From the NCBI RefSeq assembly GCF_028476545.1, contig NW_026733175.1, positions 62,001 through 126,000 on the forward strand: a stretch of DNA of 64,000 nt, given 5' to 3'. Positions 1-16,400 of this stretch are shown one piece after another. A program made the position numbers and the translations under genes. The notes under the pieces are model-generated. The model had not been told where the DNA came from. It saw only the letters and a list, made by a program, of their open reading frames with translations, and searched no databases. Source of the stretch: Physella acuta. Its lineage: Eukaryota; Mollusca; Gastropoda; Physidae. How positions within the stretch are numbered: position 1 is the first letter of the stretch; every line of letters starts with the position of its first letter.

Positions 1-246
1 ATTTTGCGTTTTAGATAACTGTTTTAATAAATTGTAATAGGAATTGATTAAAATACTCGAGTTCAGACAAGATTTTGGAAAAATATCGATGTTTAAAAAA
101 AAATTTCAACTGCAATTTTGAGGGGAGTTGTAGGCTGAGGTGTGACGTCATTTTAGGGGGGGGGGGGTCTGGCTTTTTGTGACAGAGGGGAGGGGGGAGG
201 TAAAAATCGTCAAAAAAAGCGTGTCGTCATTTATGGATGACCCCAT
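1..246. repeat. Arm of an inverted-repeat interspersed element (CGTCCATAAATGACGTCA-type ends)
   Basis: The segment ends at about 246 with the reverse complement of a GGGGTCATCCATAAATGACG-like terminus. Its first 50 bases are nearly identical to about 51998-52046 (shared words GCGTTTTAGA and TTTAATAAATTGTAATAGG). A poly(G) run lies at about 157-168. It is therefore one half of a repeat also present at 51855-52046, with related ends at 17068, 28864 and 37015. The left part lies off the window edge. The transposon family was not identified; it sits inside an intron of the ALDH9-like gene. Confidence 0.6.
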
Positions 247-432
247 ATCATTAAACTGACAAATTTTTTTTTATGTGGTTATGATTATCTCACAACAGCC
301 CCATATGTGTTTTAGTTTATTATCACCATTTACTGGTTTTAAAAAACATTTTAAGCAGTTAGTTATTGTGAATTACAGTCTTGATTAATTGAAACTATTG
401 CTGTTTTACTTGTGGATATAATTGTAGAACAG

Positions 433-3336
<2,904 letters not shown>

Positions 3337-3536
3337 TCAATAAATAAGAGGTTGGGATTTTTACAGAATTTTTTTTCCCACTCAAAAAGTCTGCATTTAA
3401 ATGCTCAACCAGAAAGGTCTGAATTTTGTTTCATTTATTTTGAATCAGATATTTAACATATAGACTTAATAGACAATGCATTTAATGACATGGTATCACA
3501 TGTAAAGGTCTATAATTCTTTTTATTTTTCATAATT

Positions 3537-3542
3537 AATAAA
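3537..3542 (+). terminator. Poly(A) signal AATAAA, candidate for the ALDH9-like gene
   Basis: AATAAA about 200 bases after the stop codon. Another AATAAA lies at 3339-3344, directly after the stop, and two more at 4255-4260 and 4274-4279, so the transcript end is ambiguous. The later ones would make this 3' UTR meet that of the convergent FMNL gene. Confidence 0.45.
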
Positions 3543-4279
3543 TTTTATATCAGATGAATGCAAATGTTGGTCGCCTTTGAACATATGCAAATGTTTCTGT
3601 TATAAATCTTATTTGAAAATATACCTATTTTTGCTTCCATATTAACTTTTTAATTTCTGTTCTTTCAATATCTGTTGGTCATTATAAAGATATATTATAA
3701 ATTTATAATCTCTTGGCAGTGAATATATTTGAATTCTTGTTAATTATGTATAAATTAGGTTTACAATGCTGTTATACTACACAAAAGGCATTATGTCCTT
3801 AGGATGATCTGAGTCTACCCTACTAGACTATAGGTGATATTGGTGCCATTATCTTTTAATATGATTGAGTCACAAATTCAAATGAATTCTACTCATCTGC
3901 CTTAAGGGCCATCAGATTTAAAGGTTAAACTTAGTTTAATTGAAATGTGAATCATTTTTATTGTTTACTGTATTTATTCATTTTTTGGTAAACCAGCAAA
4001 CACTTCAATTTCATCATCTTTAACTGCAGAGAAAAATATAATTTTTTATAACCTTTTGGTGGATGTAATAACTTGATAATTTATGGGTTTTGTTTTAATT
4101 TTTACTCTATTTTATACTATAATTTACCATACCAGGTTTTTTTTTAGTCTTTGTTTGTCATTAAACAATTTAGTTCTGCTGCTAATTGCCAAAGACTAAT
4201 TGATTCTGATGTAAAGATTGCTCATTATTTGTTTTTCCAATTACCAATGTGTCAAATAAACTAAACAAGATACAATAAA
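3543..4279. other. 3' flank between the convergent ALDH9-like and FMNL genes
   Basis: About 740 bases of AT-rich sequence with no coding signal on either strand. It is either the distal 3' UTR of the ALDH9-like gene, if the AATAAA at 4255 or 4274 is used, or a short spacer. No repeat was recognised. Confidence 0.5.
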
Positions 4280-7200
4280 ATATTAGCAGTCATTTATTTA
4301 TATTTAGACATGAAAAAATTCACTTTCGTTTTTTCTAATTAGTACATTCACACAATTACAACAACAATTTGTAAAATGTCTCATTTGATGTACACAAGTA
4401 CAACATTCAATCAGTTCATTCATTCATTGTAATTAGGCACAAGATTTATTAAATGTCCCTAGTCCTATTTAAATACAAAGGTGTTAACTCATCTTCAACA
4501 CTTAATGGTTGCTACTACAAAAAATAGAATCTATTATAAAATACAATGAATTATTGATCGAGAAGGTAAAATTTTTAAACGTTATGTCATAACTTTGTTT
4601 TAAACCTGAAATAAATTGCAACCATGACTAAGTAAGCCAAAAACTGATTTAGCATGTCTAGCTTCATGTTTAATACTATTAAAGAACAATCTGAATAAAC
4701 TATTTCAAACACTTCCACACCATACTTCAACCTCAGTATATGTTTTTATATATTTACATTTGCAATGGGAAGCACAGTTTGAATAACTACATACATACAA
4801 TCTAATATATTTATACTGAACTATAGTTTATCATACAACAGTAAAAAGCTGGTATAAAAAGCAATATTTTAGCTTATTTACATACCAAGAATGAATTTTT
4901 AAGTTAAAAGAACAAATAGCTATGATTATAGTACAACTTTAATCACTGAAAATTTAAATTTAATTTTTTTCCATAAACAAATTATTTTTAAAACCCTGTC
5001 TCATGAAATAGACTGCCATCAAGGAGGGACTATAAAAATAAACTTTTATTTTTATGAAGACCAAAGCAAGCGAAAAACAATTTAAAATTCATTGCACACG
5101 AGAAAATGTAACAAAAAAAAAGAAAACAGAATTATGACTAGGACATGTAAGTAGCAGAGAGAAAATATGAAAAATTTTACAATCAATAACTAGACTTTGC
5201 GTTAATCACTCAGAGATAAAATTTATCAGCATTAGAAATATGAATCAGTAGTTAAATAATTTCAGCTTAAAACAATTTCACATTATCAAAAACTTATGAC
5301 AACTTTTATAAAGAGTTTGCTGTAAATTTTAAATAACTACACAATATAATAAAAAGAGCACACTTGAATTAGTGTTGGTTGGATTAAATACTCCTTTCAA
5401 TTCACAATAAATTTTTCAATACCTTGGTTTAATATAATTTTTAAAAAGATTTTTTTTAGGTTAACATAATGTTGAATGAAATTGGTTAACTAGATGACCA
5501 TTTTTTTCTTCTCTATTAAAAAATGGCCTAGCAATGATGTTGACAACCCACACATGAGTTATATTAATGAAAGAAAATGTAAGTCATTGAAATACTTATT
5601 ACAGTTGAGGATGAACACAACATAGCCACAAATTTGCAATTGCTATCAGCACTGAAAGCATTAGTGTCTAACTAAAATCTAATATGAACAAAAAGCATAA
5701 TTCAAACATAAATAAACTTTTTTCATAATTAGAACTAGTTAAATTGGACAATGTGACATTTTTCTAACGAGAGTACAGGATGTGAACGACTAGTTGATCT
5801 CATCTGTTCGAACTGCATTCAGCGCCCTTGTACATGCCAAGGCTAGCTATGTTGTTGGCTACACTGAGTATTGAAAATTTTGGTGTTTTCTTCTACAGAC
5901 AACTCATACTTTCAACTAATTTAAGTTTAAAATTATGTACAGAAAGAAATCGCTCTCGCAAAATAATAAGTTAGAAACAGTAATGTGATAACAACATGCA
6001 AAACATTAATTGAACAGACCGTAAAAACATTTGCACAGCAAAAAAACTTACAACTTAATAAGCTAGTCTAGCAACCAGGTTACCAAAAAAAAATTGAATA
6101 AAACAATATTTGAAGCAGTTTATATTACACAGATGAGTTAAAATTACTGTGTTCTTTGATCTGAAACATTCATCAGTTACACTCTTTTAAAAAAAAAGTA
6201 GCAAAATAATCTTGTGTAACTTAGTTTTTACAGAAGTGTACAGCATATGGATGGCAAGAACAGAAGTAATGCTTTTAAATGAAGTCTCATTAATACTTTT
6301 AAAATGGACAAGACATCTAATGATTTTTAAATTGCATAGAAATGTACGAGTTAAAATTGATATCTGGTGGCACCGTTTAACAAGCAAAGAAAATATTAAA
6401 GCTAAGCTTAACAAACATCTAGCTTCATCAGAATAAAAAAATTACATCCCAACAATTTTACAAAATTTTGGTTGAATGCACCAGTTTTACATAATTTTTT
6501 TTTAAGCATATTGAATGTGTCTATCCATAACTTATTATACAAAGATATTGTGTAATTGTTATATGACTGGCAGTGAAACATGGAAATCAAATATCAGTTA
6601 AAATAAAGTGCACTTTTTAATTGATAGCATGCTGCAAGCAATCTGTTTGTTGTGTATAATTAGGCACAGCAATTGAAGTACTCGTATACTACAAATATGA
6701 ACATACTTATTTTTCAACAATGTTCTGGAAAGTAAAATCTTTTTTTTTAAAAGAAATGCAATATTTCTGAAAATGTATCAAATATATAAAATTTGAAATC
6801 AAAATCATATCATGGTCCAATTACAAAAGTAACAATAAGTAAACAAAAAAAATTGAGCCAAGAGTATTCTTAAATTTTTTTTTACTAAAACAAAAAAGTG
6901 TACTTAGTTGCAAATTATTTTTTTACTTATTTTACCTTAAAACTGCTATTTAATAGCAACACAAAAATCCCATTAATTATTTTGTTTACTGTAATTCATA
7001 GTAATATAACAAAAATTCAGATTTATGATAAAAGCCAGACATAACCAGCAAATAATAACTCCTCATATATTTTTCTACTTTTGCCTTCCTCATAAAATAC
7101 TTTACCATTAGTACACAACTATAAATATAAAACTTTAACTTAATTTGTTTTGATATTCAGCTTAACATGAAACTCATAATTGGTAACATTTGGCAAAATG

Positions 7201-7409
7201 CCACAGCAAATTGTGTTTGTACATATTATACATTTCTATCTTGTCATGATTTATATAAAATTGTAGTGGTGAACTAAAATTACCCTAACATTACTGTTAA
7301 CAACTTGGTGAACTTAATTGCCATCGTCACACTGACAGCATAGGTGTATATGACTAAAGTTCTCAGTGATATAATTCAATAAAACTCTCTATATAATACA
7401 ATTTTTTTT
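4280..7409 (-). other. Probable 3' UTR of the FMNL gene
   Basis: About 3.1 kb, AT-rich, without a convincing ORF or exon on either strand, directly following the FMNL stop codon. A minus-strand AATAAA (TTTATT on the plus strand) lies at 4293-4298, followed by an AT-rich region, and is the natural end point. Shorter isoforms are possible; the extent is inferred. Confidence 0.5.
4293..4298 (-). terminator. Poly(A) signal AATAAA, candidate distal end of FMNL
   Basis: TTTATT on the plus strand reads AATAAA on the minus strand. It lies within 20 bases of plus-strand AATAAA copies at 4274-4279 and 4255-4260, as expected for two convergent genes ending back to back. Confidence 0.45.
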
Positions 7410-10400
7410 CTAAAAGACATCTCCTGATCCACTGTGTTGAGCCTGAATTAAATTTTCTGCTCTTCTTCTTTGACTTCTTCGTAAGGCGTCAGCTCTACGG
7501 TATGGTTCATTTTTTAGATCTAAGGGAAAGAAAATTTAGCAAAATTTTATATATATATATATATGGTAAATCTACATTTAGCTTGCAGTGCACACAATTT
7601 ATAATACTGGGGAAACAGCCATTGATAAACATAAAAAAGCTCATCTGGTTTATCCTAGAATGCTGTCAACAACTTTAATTAATTACTTCATAAAATTTGG
7701 TATCAGTTTTTAAAACTAAAATAAACTAGTGTAAACCTTGCTAATTTAACATAGACGTTCATAAGGTAGATTGATTGTAAATGTAAAAATTGATAGTCTA
7801 TTATGATTAATGGAAGAAAAAATAAACAAGCTTATTTCAATGAACAGCAATCTATATTTAGATTCTATTTATAGGCATACATATTTTTAGAATTACAGAA
7901 CTTCCTATTTGACAGATTTACAAAATAGTTAATTTTGTCAGACAGAGTGTCAGCATTGCTGAGTGGAAAGTTACCAGCAATACAGAAAGTTTAAGGTACG
8001 GGGGATAGTTTTGTGGATTTTTTTCTTTATAGTGCAAATGGGATAAATAAACTTTTACATGCATACTATCTAAACTAGAGTTAGGGCTAGCGTTAGTCTA
8101 AGGAAAAAATAATAATGATTTTATTTCAGAGAAGATAAAGAATTTAAAGTAAATTAATGAAATAGCATCTCCATATATGTTATGTAGGCATTTCTGTTTT
8201 TAACTCAGCCATTTTTTTTTGGTATGGGAGAGGAAATAAGCAAGTTTCTTTACTATAAACCTTAAGAGGATATAAGCAGAATGTTTATTTTTTCTTCAAA
8301 GCCCATTAAGAGGAAAAAAGTGAGTTGCTTATTTTATCTCAGTTGACAGAAATAATCACTACCATACAAATTATGTCAGGTTTAATTTTCTGAACATTCA
8401 CATAACACTACTTTAAAGGCAACTTACCTAAAAGAATGTCCTCAAGAGCTCCATGATACATGTCATCTTGTTTTAGCAGCCTTCTTTGTTCTTTTCTTTC
8501 CCGGTTACGATTTTTTAACTCATTTACCATGGCCTCCTTGGAACAAATAATAAATTTGATAATTAAAAGTGTAACAACTGAATTCACTGAATACCCAGTA
8601 CCCCAACAGTTTTTTAACCTATGTGATGATATTTGTGTTCTGAAAATATGACTGATAACTCAATGCTAACAAAAAAACATGAATTGTTTGTATTTTTAAA
8701 ATGTGTTGCACTATGCAGGGAGGAGCTAAAAAAAACTATTAATGTACAGATACTAATGTTTATGATGCAGAATAATTTTTTTTTACAGTAGTCTTATTTT
8801 CAAGGTAAAAACACTACTATTGGTCAATTTAAACAGGTTCTGTTTAATTACCTGTGTTACTTTTTTGTCCTTTTTCTTTACAGGTTGTACGTCAGGCTCC
8901 AATAATCCATGTTCTAGCTTTCTTCTTCTCTCATTATCTAAAAGAGCTTGCTGTAAAACATTAAACCAAAATAGCACACTCTGAAATTCACTAGATAAAA
9001 TTTTCAATAATTTCAATACCTGAATTTTTTTTAAATAAAAAATTATTTTTATTTAATGATGAGCTACTTAAAAATTATTTTGAAAATTATTGTTAAATTT
9101 AAATGTTAAAATTTTTAAAAATATATAAAAGAAAATTATAAAAGTAGGATTTTACATTTTATGAGCTTTGAAGAAGAAAGAATCAAACCTTAAAACTAGA
9201 CACAAATCTGACTATTTGTGAGAAAAATTGAGCAGGTGATATGCTTCTTGGATTTTCACCATAAAACTCCACCACTTTCTTGTATGAGTCCTAAATTTGT
9301 TTTTTAAAAGTAAAAATTAAGTTCTATTTACAATTAATATTCCGAAGAATATAAATAAACTATGCAACACTTACTCATCTTATTAAATAAACTATTTCCA
9401 AAACAATAGTTTTAATTATCATTACCTGGCCAGTTTTTACATCTCCCAACAGTTTTTTAAATTTCTCCTCAGCATTGGACAGGAAATCTTTTAAAATGGG
9501 AGGATAGTCTCTGGAGTCTTTACGAATAATTGCTTCCCTTTTTGTCAGCTCCATTCCTCTCTCTAATTCATGTATGTCAGTGTTGATGTTCTCCATTGAA
9601 ACTATTTTTAAAATACAGACAATGAGTTTAACAATTAATTAATGTTAAATCAAAATGATGTTAACTAATGAATACAAGATTTAGAGAACTCACCAACAGC
9701 TGCCTTGTCTAAAAATCTGAGTTCTGAATCAAAATTTAAAAGATCTGGGAATTTATCCTGCACTGTCATTACTAAGAAATGCATTAATGTTGTCTTTTTG
9801 TCTCCAGATTTCGTATCTACCAACTGAAATTTAAATAAAAATGTTTAGTAACTCACTGTTAACAACTAATCAGTTCGTATAAAAAAAAATCATGAAACTA
9901 AACTTAAATTTAATAATAATTTTTAAGCATAAGAACAAGTAAAGTAGTATTTAAAAAAATTAATAATTACAAACACAGTATAGTAGTTAAGGCCTTTGCC
10001 AAAAAATTTTTTTTACCTAGCAAGTCTAAATAAAAAGTATGAATGAACATCTTATTCAATTACGTACACTCATTTTCAAGTTTCACTAAAGTCTTAGAGC
10101 TCAGTATATAACTGATAAGTGTCATTGTGTGCAAGTACGATTTTGTAAGCAACAAATTACCTTAGATCAGTAATTTTTTTAAGCTCTAGAATTATATAAA
10201 CATTGTCATAAGAATTTTACCATATCAAGACTCTGTAGCTTAAATCCATACACTGCTCCTCTTTTATTACTGTTCATATAGTTCCCAAGAGCTAGAATGA
10301 TCTGCAATTAAGTAAAAATGATAGCTGATTCAAGTATAAAGTAATTAGGATTTTTCAAGTTTAACAGTCACAGTAAATTTAAAATATAAGGACAAATTTA

Positions 10401-13400
10401 AAAAACTTACTTCCATTATCTTGCGAACTTTGTGTGAATTTTTTAATGACATAGATGCAGCAATAACTGCATTTACTTGCTAAAATTGAAAATAATGCAA
10501 GAAAATATTAATAATCAAAATATTTTTATACTAATAATATTGAATTATAAAAGAAAATGATTTAATTTAAAAAGATGTAATTCATAAAGAAAACTATAAA
10601 GAAATAAAACTGTTTATCAAAATGCAAAAATTACAGTAAAATAGTAATTTGAAAAACCTACTGGTTGTAGCTGATGTATGTTGTCTGAAAAATTACCAAT
10701 AAAGCTCATAATCTGAAGTTTTTGAGCCAATCTTTCTACTTTAACCATCTGTTAATTAAAGATTTGAAGGGTTTTTTAATTTAAGAAAAACATTTTTACA
10801 ACAATAATATTGTCCATTCACCTTCAAAAACAACAATCGATTGATAAATTAAACATTTTTCAAAATGTGCCACAAGGTATTTTAAAAAGGTTTAAAAAAT
10901 AATTATATAAGGAATAGATAAAGATTACCTGTAACATAAATTTGTCTTCGTCTGATAATGAATTAACTGATTGTCTCTCTCTTTCAAAGTTTTTATATGC
11001 TTTTGTCTGAAAGAAATAAAATGCTTTCATGTTTATCTCCATTAGGATCTCTTCAGGGATAAAAATAAATGTAATTACAAAACTAATGTTTCTGAAATAT
11101 TTAAAACATTATTAAAGAAAAAAGTATTCATTTTTAAAACAATTAACTAGCTCATTGAGAAAAAAAAAAAAAGATTTCATAAGAAAAGTGTAGTTTTGCC
11201 AAACTATTATCAAACAATATACCTCTATTTCATTAGGCAATATAGTCATCATAATATCTACAACATCTAAGGATAACTTTTTTAGGTCCAGCCTGTGAAC
11301 AAATGGAATATAAACAATGTAAGAATAGTACATTATTAAAAATGGGATGATCTTTTTATTTTATTTTACTAATAGTTTACTATTATTTTGATCTTTCAAA
11401 TGCAATTGGATCATTTTTACCTTTGTATACATTTACTACTTACCCATTTATTGCTTTTACAATATCATCATTTGATAATTCAATTTTCCTTCTGGTTATA
11501 GCTTTGAAAAAAATTATTATACAAGTTGTAAAAATGAATGTGACTTAACAAAAATAACTCTCAAACTTCATCAAAATTATAAAACTTCTGTATTATTTTA
11601 AAAACCATTTTATGAATATATAAGAAATTGTCAGCATAAAATTGTGTTTATATAAGTGATTTGGACATTAAAGTATTTAACTATAAAACACCATTTATTT
11701 AAAATCTGTTTGACTTATTTAAATTTAAAACTATTTACTTACCAACATTACGCAATCTATTTGCTTCTAACAAAGATACAGTTTCTGGCTTTTTATTTTT
11801 TTTGAGCAGTTTGGGTGTGCCATCTCCTCCTCCTACTAGAGGCCCAGCAGGACCCAACCGAAATATGTCTTCAAATTCATTAAAATCTATAACCTGTGAG
11901 ATTGATTTTAAAACAATGTTAATAACTAGAAAATATAATGTTAATTTCAATGTTTAAAAAATACTTGAATATACACATAGGCTTGATTTTAAAATGTCCG
12001 TATTGGTATAACCTATAAGATAATTTAATCAGTTTCTATTTTACAGTAAAACATTTTCCTTAAGGGAACTATGTCTAGTGACAGACTTACAGTATATAAC
12101 TTCTCATCATCCAGATCTGAGAAGATAGTTCCTTTGAGCTGCTGTGGTTTAAGTGGGGTCCAATTGAGAATTGGCAACCGATACTTGGTTTGAATTTTCT
12201 TTTTTATGGTCATTGCTATTTAATGAGAACATAGTTTTTATTTTAAACAACACAAATTTAAGCCTCAACATAAATTAACAGATTAGTTTAGCAATTATGT
12301 CAAAATTTTGCACGCTCAATTAAATTCAAATATTAAATATTTTTAAAATGATAATCATAGAATACTAACCATCTATGGGAGGAATGCCTATGCCTGGGGG
12401 AGGAGGTGGTGGTGGAGCTCCTGGAGCATTAGGAAGTGGAGGAGGTGGGGGAGGCGGTGGAGGTGGTGGTGCAGAAACAGGGGACAATGCAGGAGTTCTT
12501 ATTGGAGATCCTTCTGAAGAGCTGCCACCTGCAAGTAAATTAGAAACTATCACAATTATGAGCACTGAAATATAAGCTGAAATATCTGTAAACAGATAAA
12601 ATTCCCTTTTATAAAAAAGTTTTATAATGAAAGGATATTAAAAAAATTGAACTAAAATGGAGATAAAAACAGCGTATAATCAGGATAATTTATCGAAGTA
12701 TAAGAGAAAATTTTATACTGTTTAAAATAAATGTAAAACATTTACCTGGTAAAGATTTCAATGTTTCCAATTCTAAAAGCTTAGCATCAAGCATACTAAG
12801 CCGTTGCCTAGATTCTTCATCTTTCTCCATCATAGTCTGACGAAGCATATTCATCTCTAACTCTTGCTTAGATGTTAACTCCTATAATAAAAAAAAGCAT
12901 TAAATAACTTTTTATGTCTTATACCCTTTAAATGATAAACCTATGTACTGTTGGGCGTAACTTCACTCTATTTTAACAGCTTTCATGCAATAAACAGAGG
13001 TTATGATAAAGTCTTTTCCCTAACAATAAAAAAAAATCTTGAAGATTCTAAAAGTAAAACATATGACACCTAAAATATAAAAAGACAGAAAAGCAGAACT
13101 CACCCTAAGGTCCTCCAATTCTGCATTAGCTTCTGATAATTGTTTTTCTAACTCCACTAAAAAATATAAATAAATTATGTTAAAGTAATTGTAACTTGCA
13201 ATAAAAAATCTATTATAAAAAAGCATCCAAACAAAATAATCTGTACAATTTACCTGTTTTGGTCATTGCTTCTTCCTCAACCTCTGCTAATCTTTCTGTA
13301 ATATGAGATAAATCATCCTCTAGTTCTGCCACTTTTTCTAGAGCATCTGTCTTTGTTTCTGAATCTTCCAGCAATTGGGCCACATCAATCATGTTATCTA

Positions 13401-16400
13401 GATAAGCATGGACTTGCACTGCAAGTCGATCACTCTCTGTGTTGCGTAATTTCTAAAGATACATTTACATACAGTCATTAAATTAAGCAAAAAATAGTGT
13501 TTCCTTCTTAAAATCATTAAACAAAACATCAAGAAAAATGCTACATTCTATTTAAACTCACTGATAGATAGTCATCAAGACCAATATTAGTACATTCATA
13601 CTGTAAATGAACTCGAAAATTCATGTTTTCCACGGAGTGGACTACAATATTGATGAACTGCATACAAGCAACCTGAAAAAAAAGGTACAATGTTTTTAAA
13701 ATGTATAAATATTGAGAACTTCTTATACAATCTTTTAAAATAATGTTTAAAATGTCCACCGGTAAAAGAAATAAATAATTTAATAAGGTTAATTATATAA
13801 ATATTATAATACAGTGCTCAGAGTTTTAAGGCTTTGTGTCTTCGATATGGTACACATGTTCTTAGATTTGTCTAATCCTTCCACCATCAACAACATAATT
13901 TTCTAGCATATTACAGGTTTTTAAACAGGCTATAATTAACAAAAAAAGTACAAAATTATTTTGAATACTTTACCATAAAATCTATGTGGAATTCATCATA
14001 ATTTTTAAAATAATCCATAAGAGTTTCAAATCTGTGCTGCTCTCCACACACCTAAAAGGAGAAATTCATAACTTAACCAGGTAAATTGAGAAATTTCTAA
14101 CTTGTAAATGAAGATGAAATCTTTTTTGTCTCCTTAACAATTGTTTGAAAGTGCAGTATCTGCAGTAAACTATGCCATTATAATTCATATTTATATTACA
14201 GGTATCTATAAATGTTTTTAGGCCAGGAAGTCAATGTGCATGCTAGTAGTTTAAAGTAATTTTTATCTATGTATTTCAAGTTCACTTATTTTAATGACAA
14301 AATGTGTAACATCATAATTTTTAAGTTAGAAAATTAAAATTATAAAAATGTATTTTAAGGTTGTTGTTTTTTTTTTAATTTATTTATATTGGCTGCATTG
14401 TTTTAAATGCTTGAATAAAATCAGGCTTACATATTTTGAATATAATAATAGCTAGACTGCAATGTTGGTTTTTTTTTTTTTTTAAATGGCTTTGAAGATT
14501 TTTATGTTTTTATCAAATAGTTCTTAGAATAAAATTTCTATTAGGATAGCTCACAACAATGTCTGGTATAGATAGTTAATTTCAGCTTGGACGATCTATT
14601 AAAATAGTACATATTTCTTTATTCTATTTAAGCATCTGTGTATACTTACATCTTTAAAATTATCAAACGCTGAAAGAATAATATCATGCCCACCACTGAC
14701 TAAACAAACAGCTGCCAAAAGTTCCAATACAAGAGCCTTCGTCCTGAAATATTGCACAGTACACATTACTTTTTTTTTATTAAAGCTGTGCACAATCAGT
14801 ATAGCATTCATTAAAAGTGGTCTAAAAATGTCTTTAAGTTAATATTTTCCTTTGACTTTGATCAAACAACAAAGTTTTAATATCTGAAATACATGACCTT
14901 TTCAATTACAAGTATTAATATTAATACCCTTTCTACACTAAATATAGCACATTAAAAATATGAATAGGATGTATTGCCAAATCAAGAAATACCTTAGGCT
15001 TCTATGATTCAAACTGAGCGCAATACAGTTGATTGCATCTGTGTGGGCTATCACTAAATTAAAACCATACTGAAATATTAAGAAATAATTTCATTAAATA
15101 GAATAAAATTCAAGCAGTATTTTTTTATTAGCACACTTCACAAGTATAGAAATTTATAGAAGTTAATTAGTAACAATTACCTGGTGATTCATAATTGCTC
15201 GTAAGCACATTATGCACACATGTACATCGTCTCGAGCTTCACCCATATTTAACTTGTTAATATATTTTGAGCTGCGCGGAGAACCAATTGTATTAGATCT
15301 TTTAAGATATCGTTTAGGACTTCTGCTTAATCCGGAATCCAAACTCGAGGTTTTTTCATTATTTAACAGCTGCTCTCGTCTGAAATAATATTTTTAATAA
15401 CGTAATTTCATACTTCATATCACACTACAATTAAACCTCATTATAATTTAAATATTTTGTTGATTTATATGTGGGACACTGAAAATGTATTTTTTTAAAT
15501 GTATCAATCCTGTAATATAATTATACATTCAAGTGCAGCTGTTACAAGCATATATCAGAATAGAAAGTTGTTTTATGTGCAAGTGTTTTTGGCTAGGCTT
15601 TTTCAGATTTGAAAAATAGTAAAATAATAAGATAAATACATTTTAGTCAAATACATAAGTGATTAGTTGGTTTTCAAATAACTGTTTAGCAATTTTATTT
15701 TTTAATATAACAGATTGAAACTTAAATGTATTTTAGAGAGAATGCAAGTCAATTAAAACTAATCTCCCTAATGTATATAATGAAAACTGATGACTCTAGT
15801 AGTCTACAAGGGTTGGGGATCTCTGCTCCTGATCTGACCTTCATATTGATATGTCTTAAAGAGACTTGATAATTTGATAATAAATATGCAATAAAAATAT
15901 ATAAATAGAAGAGGTGGTATAACCACATGTAAAGCAAAGTTCTGATTTGCTTTTTTATATACCTCATAACAACTTGCGAAAAGGATAAGTAATCTACCAG
16001 GACATCAAGACCTTTGTTGTGTTCATTCAAGAATTCTCTAACCCACCTGGAAAATAGTTTAAATCATGCTAGAGGAATTTTTAAAAGTTGTATCTACATG
16101 TTAACTATTAAAAATAAAATATTACAGGGTTGAATCATAGATGAACATTTTAAAAATTATTTTTATACTTTTCATAAAGCAAAATGGATAACAGAAGTAA
16201 AAAAAATATTCTGTTTTATTTTAACTAACTTTAACTAATGATTGCAATATTTTTTTTCAATAAGACAATGAGCAGGAATCAAGGTGAAATGTATTGATTC
16301 TATAATGTTGAATAACCCACGTGATAATCTGCTTTATGAGTTAGGTAAAAAGTTAATGTATGCAAAAATTAATATACTCTATATGATTGGTCCGAAGTGA

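Noticed and set aside
12375-12575. Gly-rich plus-strand ORF
   Set aside because: Antisense shadow of the poly-Pro FH1 exon of FMNL.
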